15,911 nt of DNA from an uncultured Collinsella sp. (GTDB taxonomy: Bacteria; Actinomycetota; Coriobacteriia; Coriobacteriales; Coriobacteriaceae): NCBI GenBank assembly GCA_947003675.1, contig CAMQPJ010000009.1, positions 1 to 15,911 on the forward strand, written 5' to 3'. Numbering within the stretch: position 1 is the first letter of the stretch; every line of letters starts with the position of its first letter. The notes under the pieces are model-generated. The model was not told the origin of the DNA. It saw only the letters and a list, made by a program, of their open reading frames with translations, and did not search any database. Shown here piece after piece: positions 5,908-15,213 of this stretch. A program made the translations under genes and the position numbers.

Positions 5908-7191
5908 TTAGTAGATGACGGGATCGGGGACGGTAGCATGCTCGACATGCGCGCCGAGCGCCCGCAGCTTTTCGACAAACTGCTCGTAGCCGCGCTTGAT
6001 GTGATGAATAGCCGAAACCTCGGTCGTCCCGTCAGCGATCAAGCCCGCTACGACGAGGGCCGCTCCGCCACGCAGATCGGGCGAGGTAACCTGTGCACCC
6101 GAGAAGCCCTTGACGCCATGAATCATGGCATGATGGCTCTCGATACGAATGTCGGCACCCATGCGCACCAGCTCAGAGGCAAACATAAAGCGATTCTCGA
6201 AGATGTTCTCGGTAATAACGGAACTGCCGTCGGCAAGGGCGGAGAGTACCATAATCTGCGCCTGCATGTCCGTCGGGAAGCCGGGAAACGGAAGCGTTTG
6301 GATGTCGACCGGCTTGATACGCTCGACACGGTTCACATGGACGCCATCCTCGACGCGCTCGCAGTCGATACCCATGAGCTCCATCTTCTTGAGCACCATG
6401 CCCAAGTGAATGGGGCAAAAGCCCGTGATATCGACACCGCGATCGTCGGCCATCAACGCACCGGCAACGATAAAGGTACCGGCCTCGATGCGGTCGCCCA
6501 CCACGCGATGGGTAACAGGATGCAGCTCTTCCACGCCCTCGATGGTCACGACAGGCGTACCGGCGCCAACAATCTTGGCGCCCATCTCGTTGAGCATGTT
6601 GGCGAGATCGACGATCTCGGGCTCGCGGGCGGCATTGTCGATAACCGTGGTGCCCTGCGCGCGCACGGATGCCATAATGAGGTTCTCGGTCGCACCGACA
6701 CTGGCGAACTCGAGCGTGACGGTGGTACCGCGCAGACCTTGGGGCGCATTAGCGTTGATGTAACCGTGGGCGGTATCGAACTCAACGCCCAGGGCCTCAA
6801 GACCAAGAATGTGCATATCGATCTTGCGAGCACCCAGGTTGCAGCCGCCCGGCATGGCGATCTTGGCGCGATGGAAGCGACCCAGCAGGGGTCCCATCAC
6901 GGCGGTGGAAGCACGCATCTTGGCAACGAGCTCGTAGGGGGCCTCCCAAGAATCGACCTGAGAGGTATCAATCTCGAGCGTGTGCTCGTCGAGAACATCG
7001 ATCGTAGCGCCCATGCCCTTGAGCACCTTGCCCATCACGTGAACATCGGAAATATCGGGCACGTTCTGCAGCGTCGTCTTGCCCGGCGCCAGAAGCGTTG
7101 CCGCCATGAGTTTGAGCGCGGAGTTCTTGGCACCCGAAACAGGCACGGAACCTCCGATGGCGTGGCCACCCTCAACGCGGATAATATCCAA
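5908..7191 (-). CDS. murA: UDP-N-acetylglucosamine 1-carboxyvinyltransferase
   Basis: MurA transfers enolpyruvate from phosphoenolpyruvate to UDP-GlcNAc, the first committed step of peptidoglycan synthesis, in the cytoplasm. The 427-residue protein shows the K22-N23 pair in SGAKNSALK, R93 in KMRAST, and the catalytic loop MPGGCNLGAR with cysteine C117. Cys, rather than the Asp of Mycobacterium, is the form attacked by fosfomycin. The TTG start at 7189-7191 is supported by AAAGGG (7198-7203) 6 bases before it and by the family N-terminus (MDIIRVEGG). No ATG is near. The gene follows the ATP synthase operon, an order common in Firmicutes and Actinobacteria, and leads into the LCP gene. The atp terminator hairpin ends just before its ribosome site. 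Confidence 0.97.
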   Translation of the reverse strand: MDIIRVEGGHAIGGSVPVSGAKNSALKLMAATLLAPGKTTLQNVPDISDVHVMGKVLKGMGATIDVLDEHTLEIDTSQVDSWEAPYELVAKMRASTAVMGPLLGRFHRAKIAMPGGCNLGARKIDMHILGLEALGVEFDTAHGYINANAPQGLRGTTVTLEFASVGATENLIMASVRAQGTTVIDNAAREPEIVDLANMLNEMGAKIVGAGTPVVTIEGVEELHPVTHRVVGDRIEAGTFIVAGALMADDRGVDITGFCPIHLGMVLKKMELMGIDCERVEDGVHVNRVERIKPVDIQTLPFPGFPTDMQAQIMVLSALADGSSVITENIFENRFMFASELVRMGADIRIESHHAMIHGVKGFSGAQVTSPDLRGGAALVVAGLIADGTTEVSAIHHIKRGYEQFVEKLRALGAHVEHATVPDPVIY

Positions 7192-7204
7192 GGTCTACCC
7201 TTTC

Positions 7205-7243
7205 AAAAAGCATGCCCGGGGTGGCTGAGCCATCCCGGGCATG
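7205..7243 (-). terminator. Terminator hairpin between atpC and murA
   Basis: CATGCCCGGGATGGCT and AGCCACCCCGGGCATG pair on the minus strand (7211-7243) with a single wobble and a very small loop. The sequence CTTTTT follows at once (7205-7210). It begins 36 bases after the atpC stop and closes the ATP synthase operon. The murA ribosome site begins only 2 bases after the T run, so transcription of murA must pass through it or start inside it. Confidence 0.88.
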
Positions 7244-7279
7244 ATGTGTTCGCAAATGGTCGAACGCTAAAACGTCTGA

Positions 7280-7672
7280 CTATTGGGCAAGCTTGAGCTT
7301 ACACCATGCGATTTCATTATAGAGGTAGGCGCGGCGTGCATCATCCTCCGACAAATTACCCAGCTTCTCTTCAAAACCTTGAATATCAGCTTTAACCTTG
7401 TCGGCGTCGACGGTCGCCAAATCGCAAGCGCGCTCGGCGAGAACGGTCACGACATCGTCCGCAACCTGGGCATAGCCGCCGGCCACGGCAAACGTGTGGT
7501 CGACAGTGCCCATGGCCTTATCGGAAACGCGAACGTAACCGCGGTCGATCGTGCAGATTTCGCTGGAGTGAGCAGGCAGAACACCAAACTCGCCATCCGT
7601 GGACGGAATCGACACAAACGCAGCGTCGCCCTCATAGGCGCAGCTCACGGGGCACACGATGCGGATACGCAT
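7280..7672 (-). CDS. atpC: F1 ATP synthase epsilon subunit
   Basis: Epsilon links the gamma shaft to the c-ring and can hold back ATP hydrolysis. The 130-residue protein has the N-terminal beta-sandwich (1-83) with the family motif GEFGVLPAHSSE and a C-terminal helical hairpin (about 88-129). The place where some bacterial epsilon subunits bind ATP (I/L-D-x-x-R-A) reads VDADKV here, so the regulatory site looks degenerate. ATG lies 3 bases past the atpD stop, with GGAGA inside the end of atpD. It is the last gene of the operon, followed by the terminator. Confidence 0.95.
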   Translation of the reverse strand: MRIRIVCPVSCAYEGDAAFVSIPSTDGEFGVLPAHSSEICTIDRGYVRVSDKAMGTVDHTFAVAGGYAQVADDVVTVLAERACDLATVDADKVKADIQGFEEKLGNLSEDDARRAYLYNEIAWCKLKLAQ

Positions 7673-7675
7673 AAC

Positions 7676-10038
<2,363 letters not shown>

Positions 10039-10043
10039 AGGGC

Positions 10044-11642
10044 TTAGTTCTCCTCTGATCCAGTCGTATCGGCATGGTGCTTGGCCATGAACTGCTGCTT
10101 GAAGTCACCGATGACCCGCAAGAGCTCGGCCTTGGTGTCGTCGTCGATCTTCTTGGCGCGAACCTTGTCGAGCAGCGAGCCAAAGCCATTGTCCATGTAC
10201 TCGATGAGCTCGGCACGGAAAGGCAGCACGTCGGCGATCTCCAGGTCATCCAGGAAGCCCTCGTTGCCGGCAAACAGCGTAACGATCTGCTCGCCAACCT
10301 CAAACGGCTGGTAGCGCGGCTGCTTCAGGAGCTCGGTCATGCGAGCACCATGGGTCAGCTGCTTCTGAGTAGCCTCGTCGAGGTCGGAGCCAAACTGGGT
10401 AAAGCCAGCGAGCTCCTGATAGGAAGCAAGGTCCAGGCGAAGGTTGCCGGCGACCTGCTTCATGGCCTTGGTCTGTGCATCGCCACCGACGCGGGACACG
10501 GAGATACCCACGTCGACTGCCGGGCGCTGACCCTGGAAGAAGAGCTCGGACTGCAGGTAGATCTGACCATCGGTAATGGAAATGACGTTGGTCGGAATGT
10601 AGGCCGAGACGTCGCCGTCCTGGGTCTCGATGATCGGCAGTGCTGTCATGGAGCCGTAGCCGTTCTTCTTGGACATCTTGACGGCACGCTCGAGCAGACG
10701 AGAGTGCAGGTAGAAGATGTCGCCAGGATAGGCCTCACGTCCGGGCGGACGATGCAGCGTCAGCGACATCTGACGGTAGGCCACGGCCTGCTTGGACAGG
10801 TCGTCGTAGATGACGAGCACGTGGCCGCCGGGGTTGGTCTCGCTGGCGGGCTTACCGTCCTCGCCGTTGTACATGAAGAACTCGCCGATAGCGGCACCGG
10901 CCATAGGCGCGATGTACTGCATAGGGGCGGAATCGGCAGCGGTGGCCGAAACGATGATGGTGTAGTCGAGCGCACCGTGCTGAGCGAGGGTCTCGCGGAT
11001 GTTGGCAACCGTGGAGGCCTTCTGGCCGATGGCGACATAGATGCAGACCATGCCCTTGCCGCGCTGATTGAGGATAGCGTCGATGGCAATGGCGGTCTTA
11101 CCGGTCTTACGGTCGCCGATGATGAGCTCACGCTGACCGCGGCCGATAGGCACCATGGAGTCGATGGCCAACAGGCCGGTCTGAACCGGCTCGCACACCG
11201 GGGTACGGTCGATGACACCGGGGGCCTTGAACTCGATGGGGCGACGATGCGTGGCGACGATGTCGCCCAGGCCGTCGATGGGCTGGCCGAGCGGATTGAC
11301 GACGCGGCCGAGCATGGCACGGCTCACGGGGATATCCATAATGCGGCCAGTGGTGCGGCACTCGTCGCCTTCCTTGATGGAGTCGACGGCACCGAACAGA
11401 ACGGCGCCGACCTCGTCACGGTCAAGGTTCTGGGCAAGGCCGAAGACGGTCTCACCGGTATCGGAGCTCTTGAACTCCAGAAGCTCGCCTGCCATGGCGC
11501 TCTTGAGGCCGGAGACGCGCGCGATGCCGTCGCCTACCTCGTCGACCGTTGAAACCTCATGCGTATCGACCGTCGCGGAGAGGCTCGTGAGCTGCTCCTG
11601 CAGTTTCTTGGCGATATCCTGGGCATTGAGGGTTTCGGACAT
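10044..11642 (-). CDS. atpA: F1 ATP synthase alpha subunit
   Basis: Alpha alternates with beta in F1 and holds the non-catalytic nucleotide sites. The 532-residue protein has the P-loop GDRKTGKT (176-183), the family pattern [14 protein letters not shown] (374-387) with R384 as the arginine that reaches into the beta site, and a C-terminal helical domain. The start ATG shares its A with the atpH stop (TAATG). GGAGGTG lies 7 bases before it, one of the strongest ribosome sites in the operon. The C-terminal tail after residue 515 is short and polar, which is usual. Confidence 0.98.
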   Translation of the reverse strand: MSETLNAQDIAKKLQEQLTSLSATVDTHEVSTVDEVGDGIARVSGLKSAMAGELLEFKSSDTGETVFGLAQNLDRDEVGAVLFGAVDSIKEGDECRTTGRIMDIPVSRAMLGRVVNPLGQPIDGLGDIVATHRRPIEFKAPGVIDRTPVCEPVQTGLLAIDSMVPIGRGQRELIIGDRKTGKTAIAIDAILNQRGKGMVCIYVAIGQKASTVANIRETLAQHGALDYTIIVSATAADSAPMQYIAPMAGAAIGEFFMYNGEDGKPASETNPGGHVLVIYDDLSKQAVAYRQMSLTLHRPPGREAYPGDIFYLHSRLLERAVKMSKKNGYGSMTALPIIETQDGDVSAYIPTNVISITDGQIYLQSELFFQGQRPAVDVGISVSRVGGDAQTKAMKQVAGNLRLDLASYQELAGFTQFGSDLDEATQKQLTHGARMTELLKQPRYQPFEVGEQIVTLFAGNEGFLDDLEIADVLPFRAELIEYMDNGFGSLLDKVRAKKIDDDTKAELLRVIGDFKQQFMAKHHADTTGSEEN

Positions 11643-12118
11643 TAGGCTTCACCTCCGTACGAATTAGCAGAGTTTGCGAGGGTCTCCTGCGCGACGCGCA
11701 GCTGCGTCTTGACGGAAATGTCACGACGCTCGCCGCGGGCCTCGAGCACCAGGCCGCCCACGATAGACGGGTCGACCTGCTCGATAAGGAATACCTTGCG
11801 GCCGAAGTCCTGCTCGCATTTCTTAGTGATGGTTTGACGCAGCTCGTCGTCGAGCGGGATCGCCGTGGTGACGGTCACGCCCACTACATCCTCGTCTTCC
11901 TCGGCAACATACTTAAAGGCAGCTGCCACCTTGGAAAGAAGGTCGAGCTGGTCGCGCTTGGACATGGTGTCGAGCACGGCGATGATCTCGGGGCTGGCGC
12001 TAGCCAGGCGCTCGATCATCTCGAGGTCCTCGAACACATGGTTCTCGGCCTTGGCGGCTTCCAAAAGGGAGCGCGCGTAGGTCTCGAGTACCTTGTCCTG
12101 ATAGCGGCTAGTCGGCAT
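11642..12118 (-). CDS. atpH: F1 ATP synthase delta subunit (OSCP-like)
   Basis: Delta joins the top of F1 to the b stalk. At 158 residues it is about 20 shorter than most delta subunits, with the shortage in the N-terminal helical domain. The N-terminal [14 protein letters not shown] helix and the C-terminal signature ([20 protein letters not shown], then RVAQETL) are both present. ATG at 12118 lies inside the end of atpF (11-base overlap), with AGGT 7 bases before it. The residue run EEDEDVVG links the two domains. The assignment is firm from signature and position even though sequence similarity in this family is weak. Confidence 0.93.
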   Translation of the reverse strand: MPTSRYQDKVLETYARSLLEAAKAENHVFEDLEMIERLASASPEIIAVLDTMSKRDQLDLLSKVAAAFKYVAEEDEDVVGVTVTTAIPLDDELRQTITKKCEQDFGRKVFLIEQVDPSIVGGLVLEARGERRDISVKTQLRVAQETLANSANSYGGEA

Positions 12119-12710
12119 TCAGGCTACCTGCTTCCTGGATGTAGCGCTCGATGAGCTTCTTCTGCTCGCCCTCGTCCTCGAGTGCCTCGCCCACGATCTT
12201 GGTGGCGACGGCAACGGACAGGTCGGCGATGGAGCTCGCGGCACCGGCGTAGATGGACTTGCGCTCGTCCTCGACGGTCGTATGGGCCTTGGCGATGATC
12301 TCCTCGGCCTCCTTGTGAGCAGCCTCGATGATACGGGCGCGCTCGGACTCGGCGTCCTTACGGGCCTCGAGAACGATGTCGGCAGCCTGACGACGGGCGT
12401 CGGTGACGATCGAGTCGGACTCAGCGCGCTTGGCGATGGCCTCCTGCTTGGTCTTCTCGGCCTCGTCGAGGCTCTCCTCGATCTTCTTGCCGCGCTCCTC
12501 CATGGTTTTCATGATGCCCGGCAGGGCGACCTTTGCCAGCACGATCCAGATGATCAGGAAGGCGATAAGCGCCGGGATGAACTCCGCCATCTTAGGGATG
12601 AGGATGTCCGCACCGGCAGCGCCGTCCTCGGCGAACGCGGAAACCGGCATAAGCAGCGCGGCCGCGGACGCGGAGAGTGCGATCGCGCTCTTCTGGGATG
12701 AAAGATTCAT
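12108..12710 (-). CDS. atpF: Fo ATP synthase b subunit with N-terminal signal-like segment
   Basis: Subunit b is the outer stalk. The 200-residue protein has a membrane segment at about 43-62 (IPALIAFLIIWIVLAKVALP), a long charged coiled-coil rich in Ala, Glu, Lys and Arg (66-155), and a C-terminal part that binds delta. Before the membrane segment is an extra hydrophobic stretch (residues 9-27) ending in SAFA|ED, which looks like a Sec signal peptide with a type I cleavage site. ATG at 12710 is supported by GGAG (12719-12722) 8 bases before it; a start at Met41 has no ribosome site. The segment is therefore probably real, and it is not part of the classical b subunit. The gene follows atpE by 15 bases. 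Confidence 0.94.
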   Translation of the reverse strand: MNLSSQKSAIALSASAAALLMPVSAFAEDGAAGADILIPKMAEFIPALIAFLIIWIVLAKVALPGIMKTMEERGKKIEESLDEAEKTKQEAIAKRAESDSIVTDARRQAADIVLEARKDAESERARIIEAAHKEAEEIIAKAHTTVEDERKSIYAGAASSIADLSVAVATKIVGEALEDEGEQKKLIERYIQEAGSLNAD

Positions 12711-12725
12711 ACTTGACGCTCCGTG

Positions 12726-12920
12726 CTATTTAACGATCAGCGCGACAACGAAGCCGATCAGAGCCAGAGCCTCGCCGAAGGCGGAGCCCATGATGAAGAC
12801 GGTGAACACGCGGCCCTGGACCTCAGGCTGACGGGCCATAGCACCCGTAGCACCCAGAGCAGACAGGCCGATAGCAAGACCAGCGCCGATAACACCGAGA
12901 CCGTAACCGATAACTCCCAC
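12726..12920 (-). CDS. atpE: Fo ATP synthase c subunit
   Basis: Subunit c is the membrane hairpin whose copies form the rotor ring. At 64 residues it is short for the family (about 70-80). Helix 1 is glycine-rich (G4 to G27), the polar loop is ARQPEVQGR (29-37), and helix 2 carries the ion-binding carboxylate E50 in GSAFGEALALIG. Na+-binding rings have Gln in helix 1 and Ser-Thr after the Glu. Here the helix 1 position is Ile and the following residues are Ala-Leu, so H+ coupling is inferred. The GTG start has an excellent ribosome site, AAAGGAGG, ending 4 bases before it, fitting the high copy need. A 124-base gap precedes it. Confidence 0.96.
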   Translation of the reverse strand: MGVIGYGLGVIGAGLAIGLSALGATGAMARQPEVQGRVFTVFIMGSAFGEALALIGFVVALIVK

Positions 12921-13044
12921 GATTCCTCCTTTGTCGTGCGTGTCTTATTTCACGCAGGATAACCTTTTTATAACTGCCGGGCTCCATGGGTACGGGCACC
13001 GGCGGTTTAACGAATTGCCTTACCTTTAAGGCGCGAACGGAAGA
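12921..13044 (-). promoter_or_regulatory. atpB-atpE intercistronic region with stem-loop
   Basis: This is the only long gap in the operon. On the minus strand TGCGTG and CACGCA (12937-12942 and 12951-12956) form a perfect 6-pair hairpin with loop AAATAAGA, ending 6 bases before the AGGAGG of atpE. Further upstream a GCCGG/CCGGC pair brackets a GC-rich stretch, and a TTATAA (12970-12975) resembles a -10 but lacks a -35. No gene was seen. A role in boosting or setting atpE expression is inference. Confidence 0.45.
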
Positions 13045-13848
13045 TTACTCCTCCTCCGCGACCTCCTCTGCCTCGGAGACATACACGGCGGTAAGGACCG
13101 TGAAGACGTAAGCCTGGATGGCGCCGACCACAAGCTCGATCGCATAGATCAGGATGAGGATGGCAAGCCAGGCCAGCGAAGGCAGGGCGCCGACGGCGTG
13201 GGCCGCGGAAACCTGCTGAAGCAGCGGCTGCATGAACATGCTCGCCATGATGGCGAACGAGCCCATGACCACGTGTCCTGCGAACATGTTGCAGAACAGA
13301 CGGACGGCGAGCGTGATGAGACGCAGGAAGGTCGAGAAAAGCTCGACGACCCACACAAGCACGTTCATCGGGAAGCTCACGCCCTGCGGGGCGAGGCTCT
13401 TGATGTAGCCGATCACGCCGTGAGCCTTGCATCCGTAGTAGATGAAGTACACGAAGGCGAAAATGGCGAGCGCGGCGGTGGAGCCGATTGCGCCGGTGCC
13501 GGGCTTCATTCCCGGGATCAGGCCGATCATGTTATTGATCAGGATGAACAGGAAAAGCGAGCACAGGAACGGGAAGTGCTTCTTCCAGTTCTCACCCACG
13601 ACGCCCTTGCCGATATCGTTCTCGACGTACTCGATGATGTACTCGAAACCGTTGACGAAGAAGCCCTTGGGAACCAGGGTCTGCTTCTTCTTGAACACGG
13701 CCAGGACGATCAGGAGCACGATCGTGGAGACGATCAGCCAAAACGAGTACTGCGTGATGCCGCAGCTCAGATCGCCCACGACAGGGGTGGAGCTGAACTC
13801 GCTGACCAGATGATTAATCTCATCAGGCAGCTTTTCAAAAATTTCCAC
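13045..13848 (-). CDS. atpB: Fo ATP synthase a subunit
   Basis: Subunit a forms the two proton half-channels against the c-ring. The 267-residue protein has five or six hydrophobic segments (about 35-52, 92-112, 122-140, 160-205, 222-255). The essential arginine is R183 in LAVRLFCNMFAGH, and the final helix contains IELVVGAIQAYVFTVL with the conserved Q245. It ends in an acidic cytoplasmic tail (EAEEVAEEE). The start is GTG at 13848. The ribosome site AAAGG lies in the last codons of atpI and the gap is only 3 bases, so the two are coupled. Confidence 0.96.
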   Translation of the reverse strand: MEIFEKLPDEINHLVSEFSSTPVVGDLSCGITQYSFWLIVSTIVLLIVLAVFKKKQTLVPKGFFVNGFEYIIEYVENDIGKGVVGENWKKHFPFLCSLFLFILINNMIGLIPGMKPGTGAIGSTAALAIFAFVYFIYYGCKAHGVIGYIKSLAPQGVSFPMNVLVWVVELFSTFLRLITLAVRLFCNMFAGHVVMGSFAIMASMFMQPLLQQVSAAHAVGALPSLAWLAILILIYAIELVVGAIQAYVFTVLTAVYVSEAEEVAEEE

Positions 13849-13851
13849 GAC

Positions 13852-14163
13852 TTACCTTTCGACCTCATGAGGATCTCGCAGCGCCTTGGCGACGCGAACC
13901 GTGCAGGCGGCCATAAAGGCCACGAAGCCGATCGCCTCGCCCAGGAGGAACATGCGAAATGCCTCTCCGAACAACGCAAACACAACCAAGGTAAAGACGA
14001 GCAGGGCGACTGCCGAGACCGCCAGACTCACCATGCCCTTGAGCATGTCCGCATTCTGCTTATCGTCAAGAACCGGCTTGAGCGTAAAGACAAAGGGAAG
14101 GAAGGCAATTGCGCCCGCGATGGCGCCTGCAACGATAGCGAGCAGATCGGCTACCTGAAACAC
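13852..14163 (-). CDS. atpI: AtpI-like membrane protein, first gene of the ATP synthase operon
   Basis: This small membrane protein of about 103 residues has three or four hydrophobic segments (near the N-terminus, centre and before the C-terminus), is basic at its end, and precedes atpB. AtpI proteins help assemble the c-ring and are not part of the finished enzyme. Sequence conservation in the family is low, so the call rests mainly on position, size and topology. GTG at 14163 has GAGGA 5 bases before it. A second GTG at 14175 is possible, but its ribosome site is only 2-3 bases away. The last two codons, GAA AGG, double as the ribosome site of atpB. Confidence 0.75.
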   Translation of the reverse strand: MFQVADLLAIVAGAIAGAIAFLPFVFTLKPVLDDKQNADMLKGMVSLAVSAVALLVFTLVVFALFGEAFRMFLLGEAIGFVAFMAACTVRVAKALRDPHEVER

Positions 14164-14224
14164 TGGCGTCCTCACTTTCCTTTTTAACGCCTAACAGCAC
14201 AGTCCCAGCCAAACATTGGTGACT

Positions 14225-14252
14225 ATTGTACGAGCCAATCGCTAAAGTACAA
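14225..14252 (-). promoter_or_regulatory. Predicted promoter of the ATP synthase operon
   Basis: The minus-strand -10 is TACAAT (14225-14230, 5 of 6 consensus bases) and the -35 is TTGTAC (14247-14252), 16 bases apart. The implied start near 14218 leaves a leader of about 55 bases to the atpI start. It is the best sigma-70-type match in the gap. Confidence 0.6.
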
Positions 14253-14269
14253 CCGTAAAACAAACGGTT
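14251..14269. repeat. Inverted repeat touching the atp -35
   Basis: AACCGT and ACGGTT are perfect 6-base arms separated by 7 bases. The site overlaps the end of the predicted -35 of the atp operon and extends upstream of it. It could be a regulator site; no known consensus was recognised. Confidence 0.4.
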
Positions 14270-14443
14270 AATACGCACCTGTACGTTTTCTTAAGGCCTT
14301 CTTTATGCCGCAGGTACGGTAATGCGTTTTTTCGAACCCCTCAGGGCAAAACGTCCGTTAACAGAAGTGCGCGTGGACGACTTTTGCTCGCCCGCGCGCA
14401 CCATTTCTTCGTATTTGTGACCGTAGCCGACAAGACCCAACGA
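14270..14443. other. Gap downstream of upp
   Basis: No gene was seen between the upp stop and the atp promoter region. GTGCGCG and CGCGCAC (14367-14373, 14395-14401) can form a 7-pair stem with a 21-base interior. CGTCC/GGACG further on is followed by TTTT on the minus strand, a weak terminator candidate for upp. No convincing strong terminator is present, so some read-through from upp toward the atp operon is possible. Confidence 0.35.
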
Positions 14444-15091
14444 CTAGAGCGTACCGTAGATGCGGTCGCCGGCGTCGCCCAGGCCCGGAACGATGTAGGC
14501 GTCCTCGTTGAGATGGTCGTCGATGGCGCACGTATAAATATGTACGTCAGGGTCCTTTTCGGTCAGTGACTTGAGGCCCTCGGGCGCGGCGACGATACAC
14601 AGCATGCGGATATCCTTGACACCGCGCTCGCGCAGGTAGCTGATGGCCATCTCGGCCGAACCGCCCGTGGCGAGCATGGGGTCGACAACCAGGCAGATGC
14701 GCTGATCGATATCCTTGGGCATCTTGCAGTAATACTCATGCGGCTCGTGAGTAACCTCGTCGCGCTCCATTCCAATGTGGCCCACGCGAGCCGAGGGTAC
14801 CAAGTCGAGGATACCGTCGACCATGCCGAGGCCCGCACGCAGGATGGGAACGATGGCGAGCTTTTTGCCGGCGAGCTGCTTAAACGTTGCGGTGGTGATG
14901 GGGGTCTCGACCTCGACGTCTTCCATGGGCAGGTCGCGCATGGCCTCGTAGCCGTCAAAGAGCGCAAGCTCGCGCACGAGCTGGCGGAACTGGTTGGTGC
15001 CAGTGCTCTTGTCGCGCAAGATCGACAGCTTGTGCTGGACGAGTGGGTGATCGACAAGGGTCACACGGGACGTATCGTAGGTGACGGTCAT
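14444..15091 (-). CDS. upp: Uracil phosphoribosyltransferase
   Basis: Upp salvages uracil by joining it to PRPP to give UMP, in the cytoplasm. The 215-residue protein has the usual length. The PRPP-binding loop is [11 protein letters not shown] (136-146), and the uracil-binding C-terminus is [12 protein letters not shown] (199-210). [14 protein letters not shown] (80-93) is also family-typical. ATG at 15091 has AAAGGGG (15101-15107) 9 bases before it. It lies 122 bases downstream of glpK on the same strand, so it may share a transcript or have its own promoter; no convincing promoter was found. Confidence 0.97.
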   Translation of the reverse strand: MTVTYDTSRVTLVDHPLVQHKLSILRDKSTGTNQFRQLVRELALFDGYEAMRDLPMEDVEVETPITTATFKQLAGKKLAIVPILRAGLGMVDGILDLVPSARVGHIGMERDEVTHEPHEYYCKMPKDIDQRICLVVDPMLATGGSAEMAISYLRERGVKDIRMLCIVAAPEGLKSLTEKDPDVHIYTCAIDDHLNEDAYIVPGLGDAGDRIYGTL

Positions 15092-15213
15092 GGGTTGATG
15101 CCCCTTTCATTGCGGCCGGAAGATGACCTTGCTGGCAAGACGCATGACGACATTGTTGCCTCGCGCCGTGCATAAGTTTAACGGTTTGCTGTATCGAGCA
15201 GCTCGTCGCAACC
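15092..15213 (-). other. upp leader / glpK-upp gap
   Basis: The gap has no gene. Just past the glpK stop CGAG and CTCG can pair around CTG, but no T run follows, so this is not a terminator. AT-rich TTAAACTTAT lies near 15170-15180 on the minus strand but has no matching -35. GGG and CCC near the upp ribosome site could form a very short hairpin. Confidence 0.3.

Noticed and set aside
5938..7296. A 452-codon plus-strand open frame opposite murA
   Set aside because: murA is conserved over its whole length on the minus strand. The antisense product has no recognisable motif.
10074..11552. A 492-codon plus-strand open frame opposite atpA
   Set aside because: It is antisense to the full atpA gene, whose P-loop and signature motifs are intact. 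The composition is typical of a GC-rich shadow.
12726..12920. Sodium-driven ATP synthase
   Set aside because: The helix 1 Gln and the Ser-Thr after the carboxylate are missing in the c subunit.
14164..14443. A small RNA gene or tRNA in the atp leader region
   Set aside because: No cloverleaf, CCA end or strong independent promoter-terminator pair was seen; only a promoter, an inverted repeat and weak stems.
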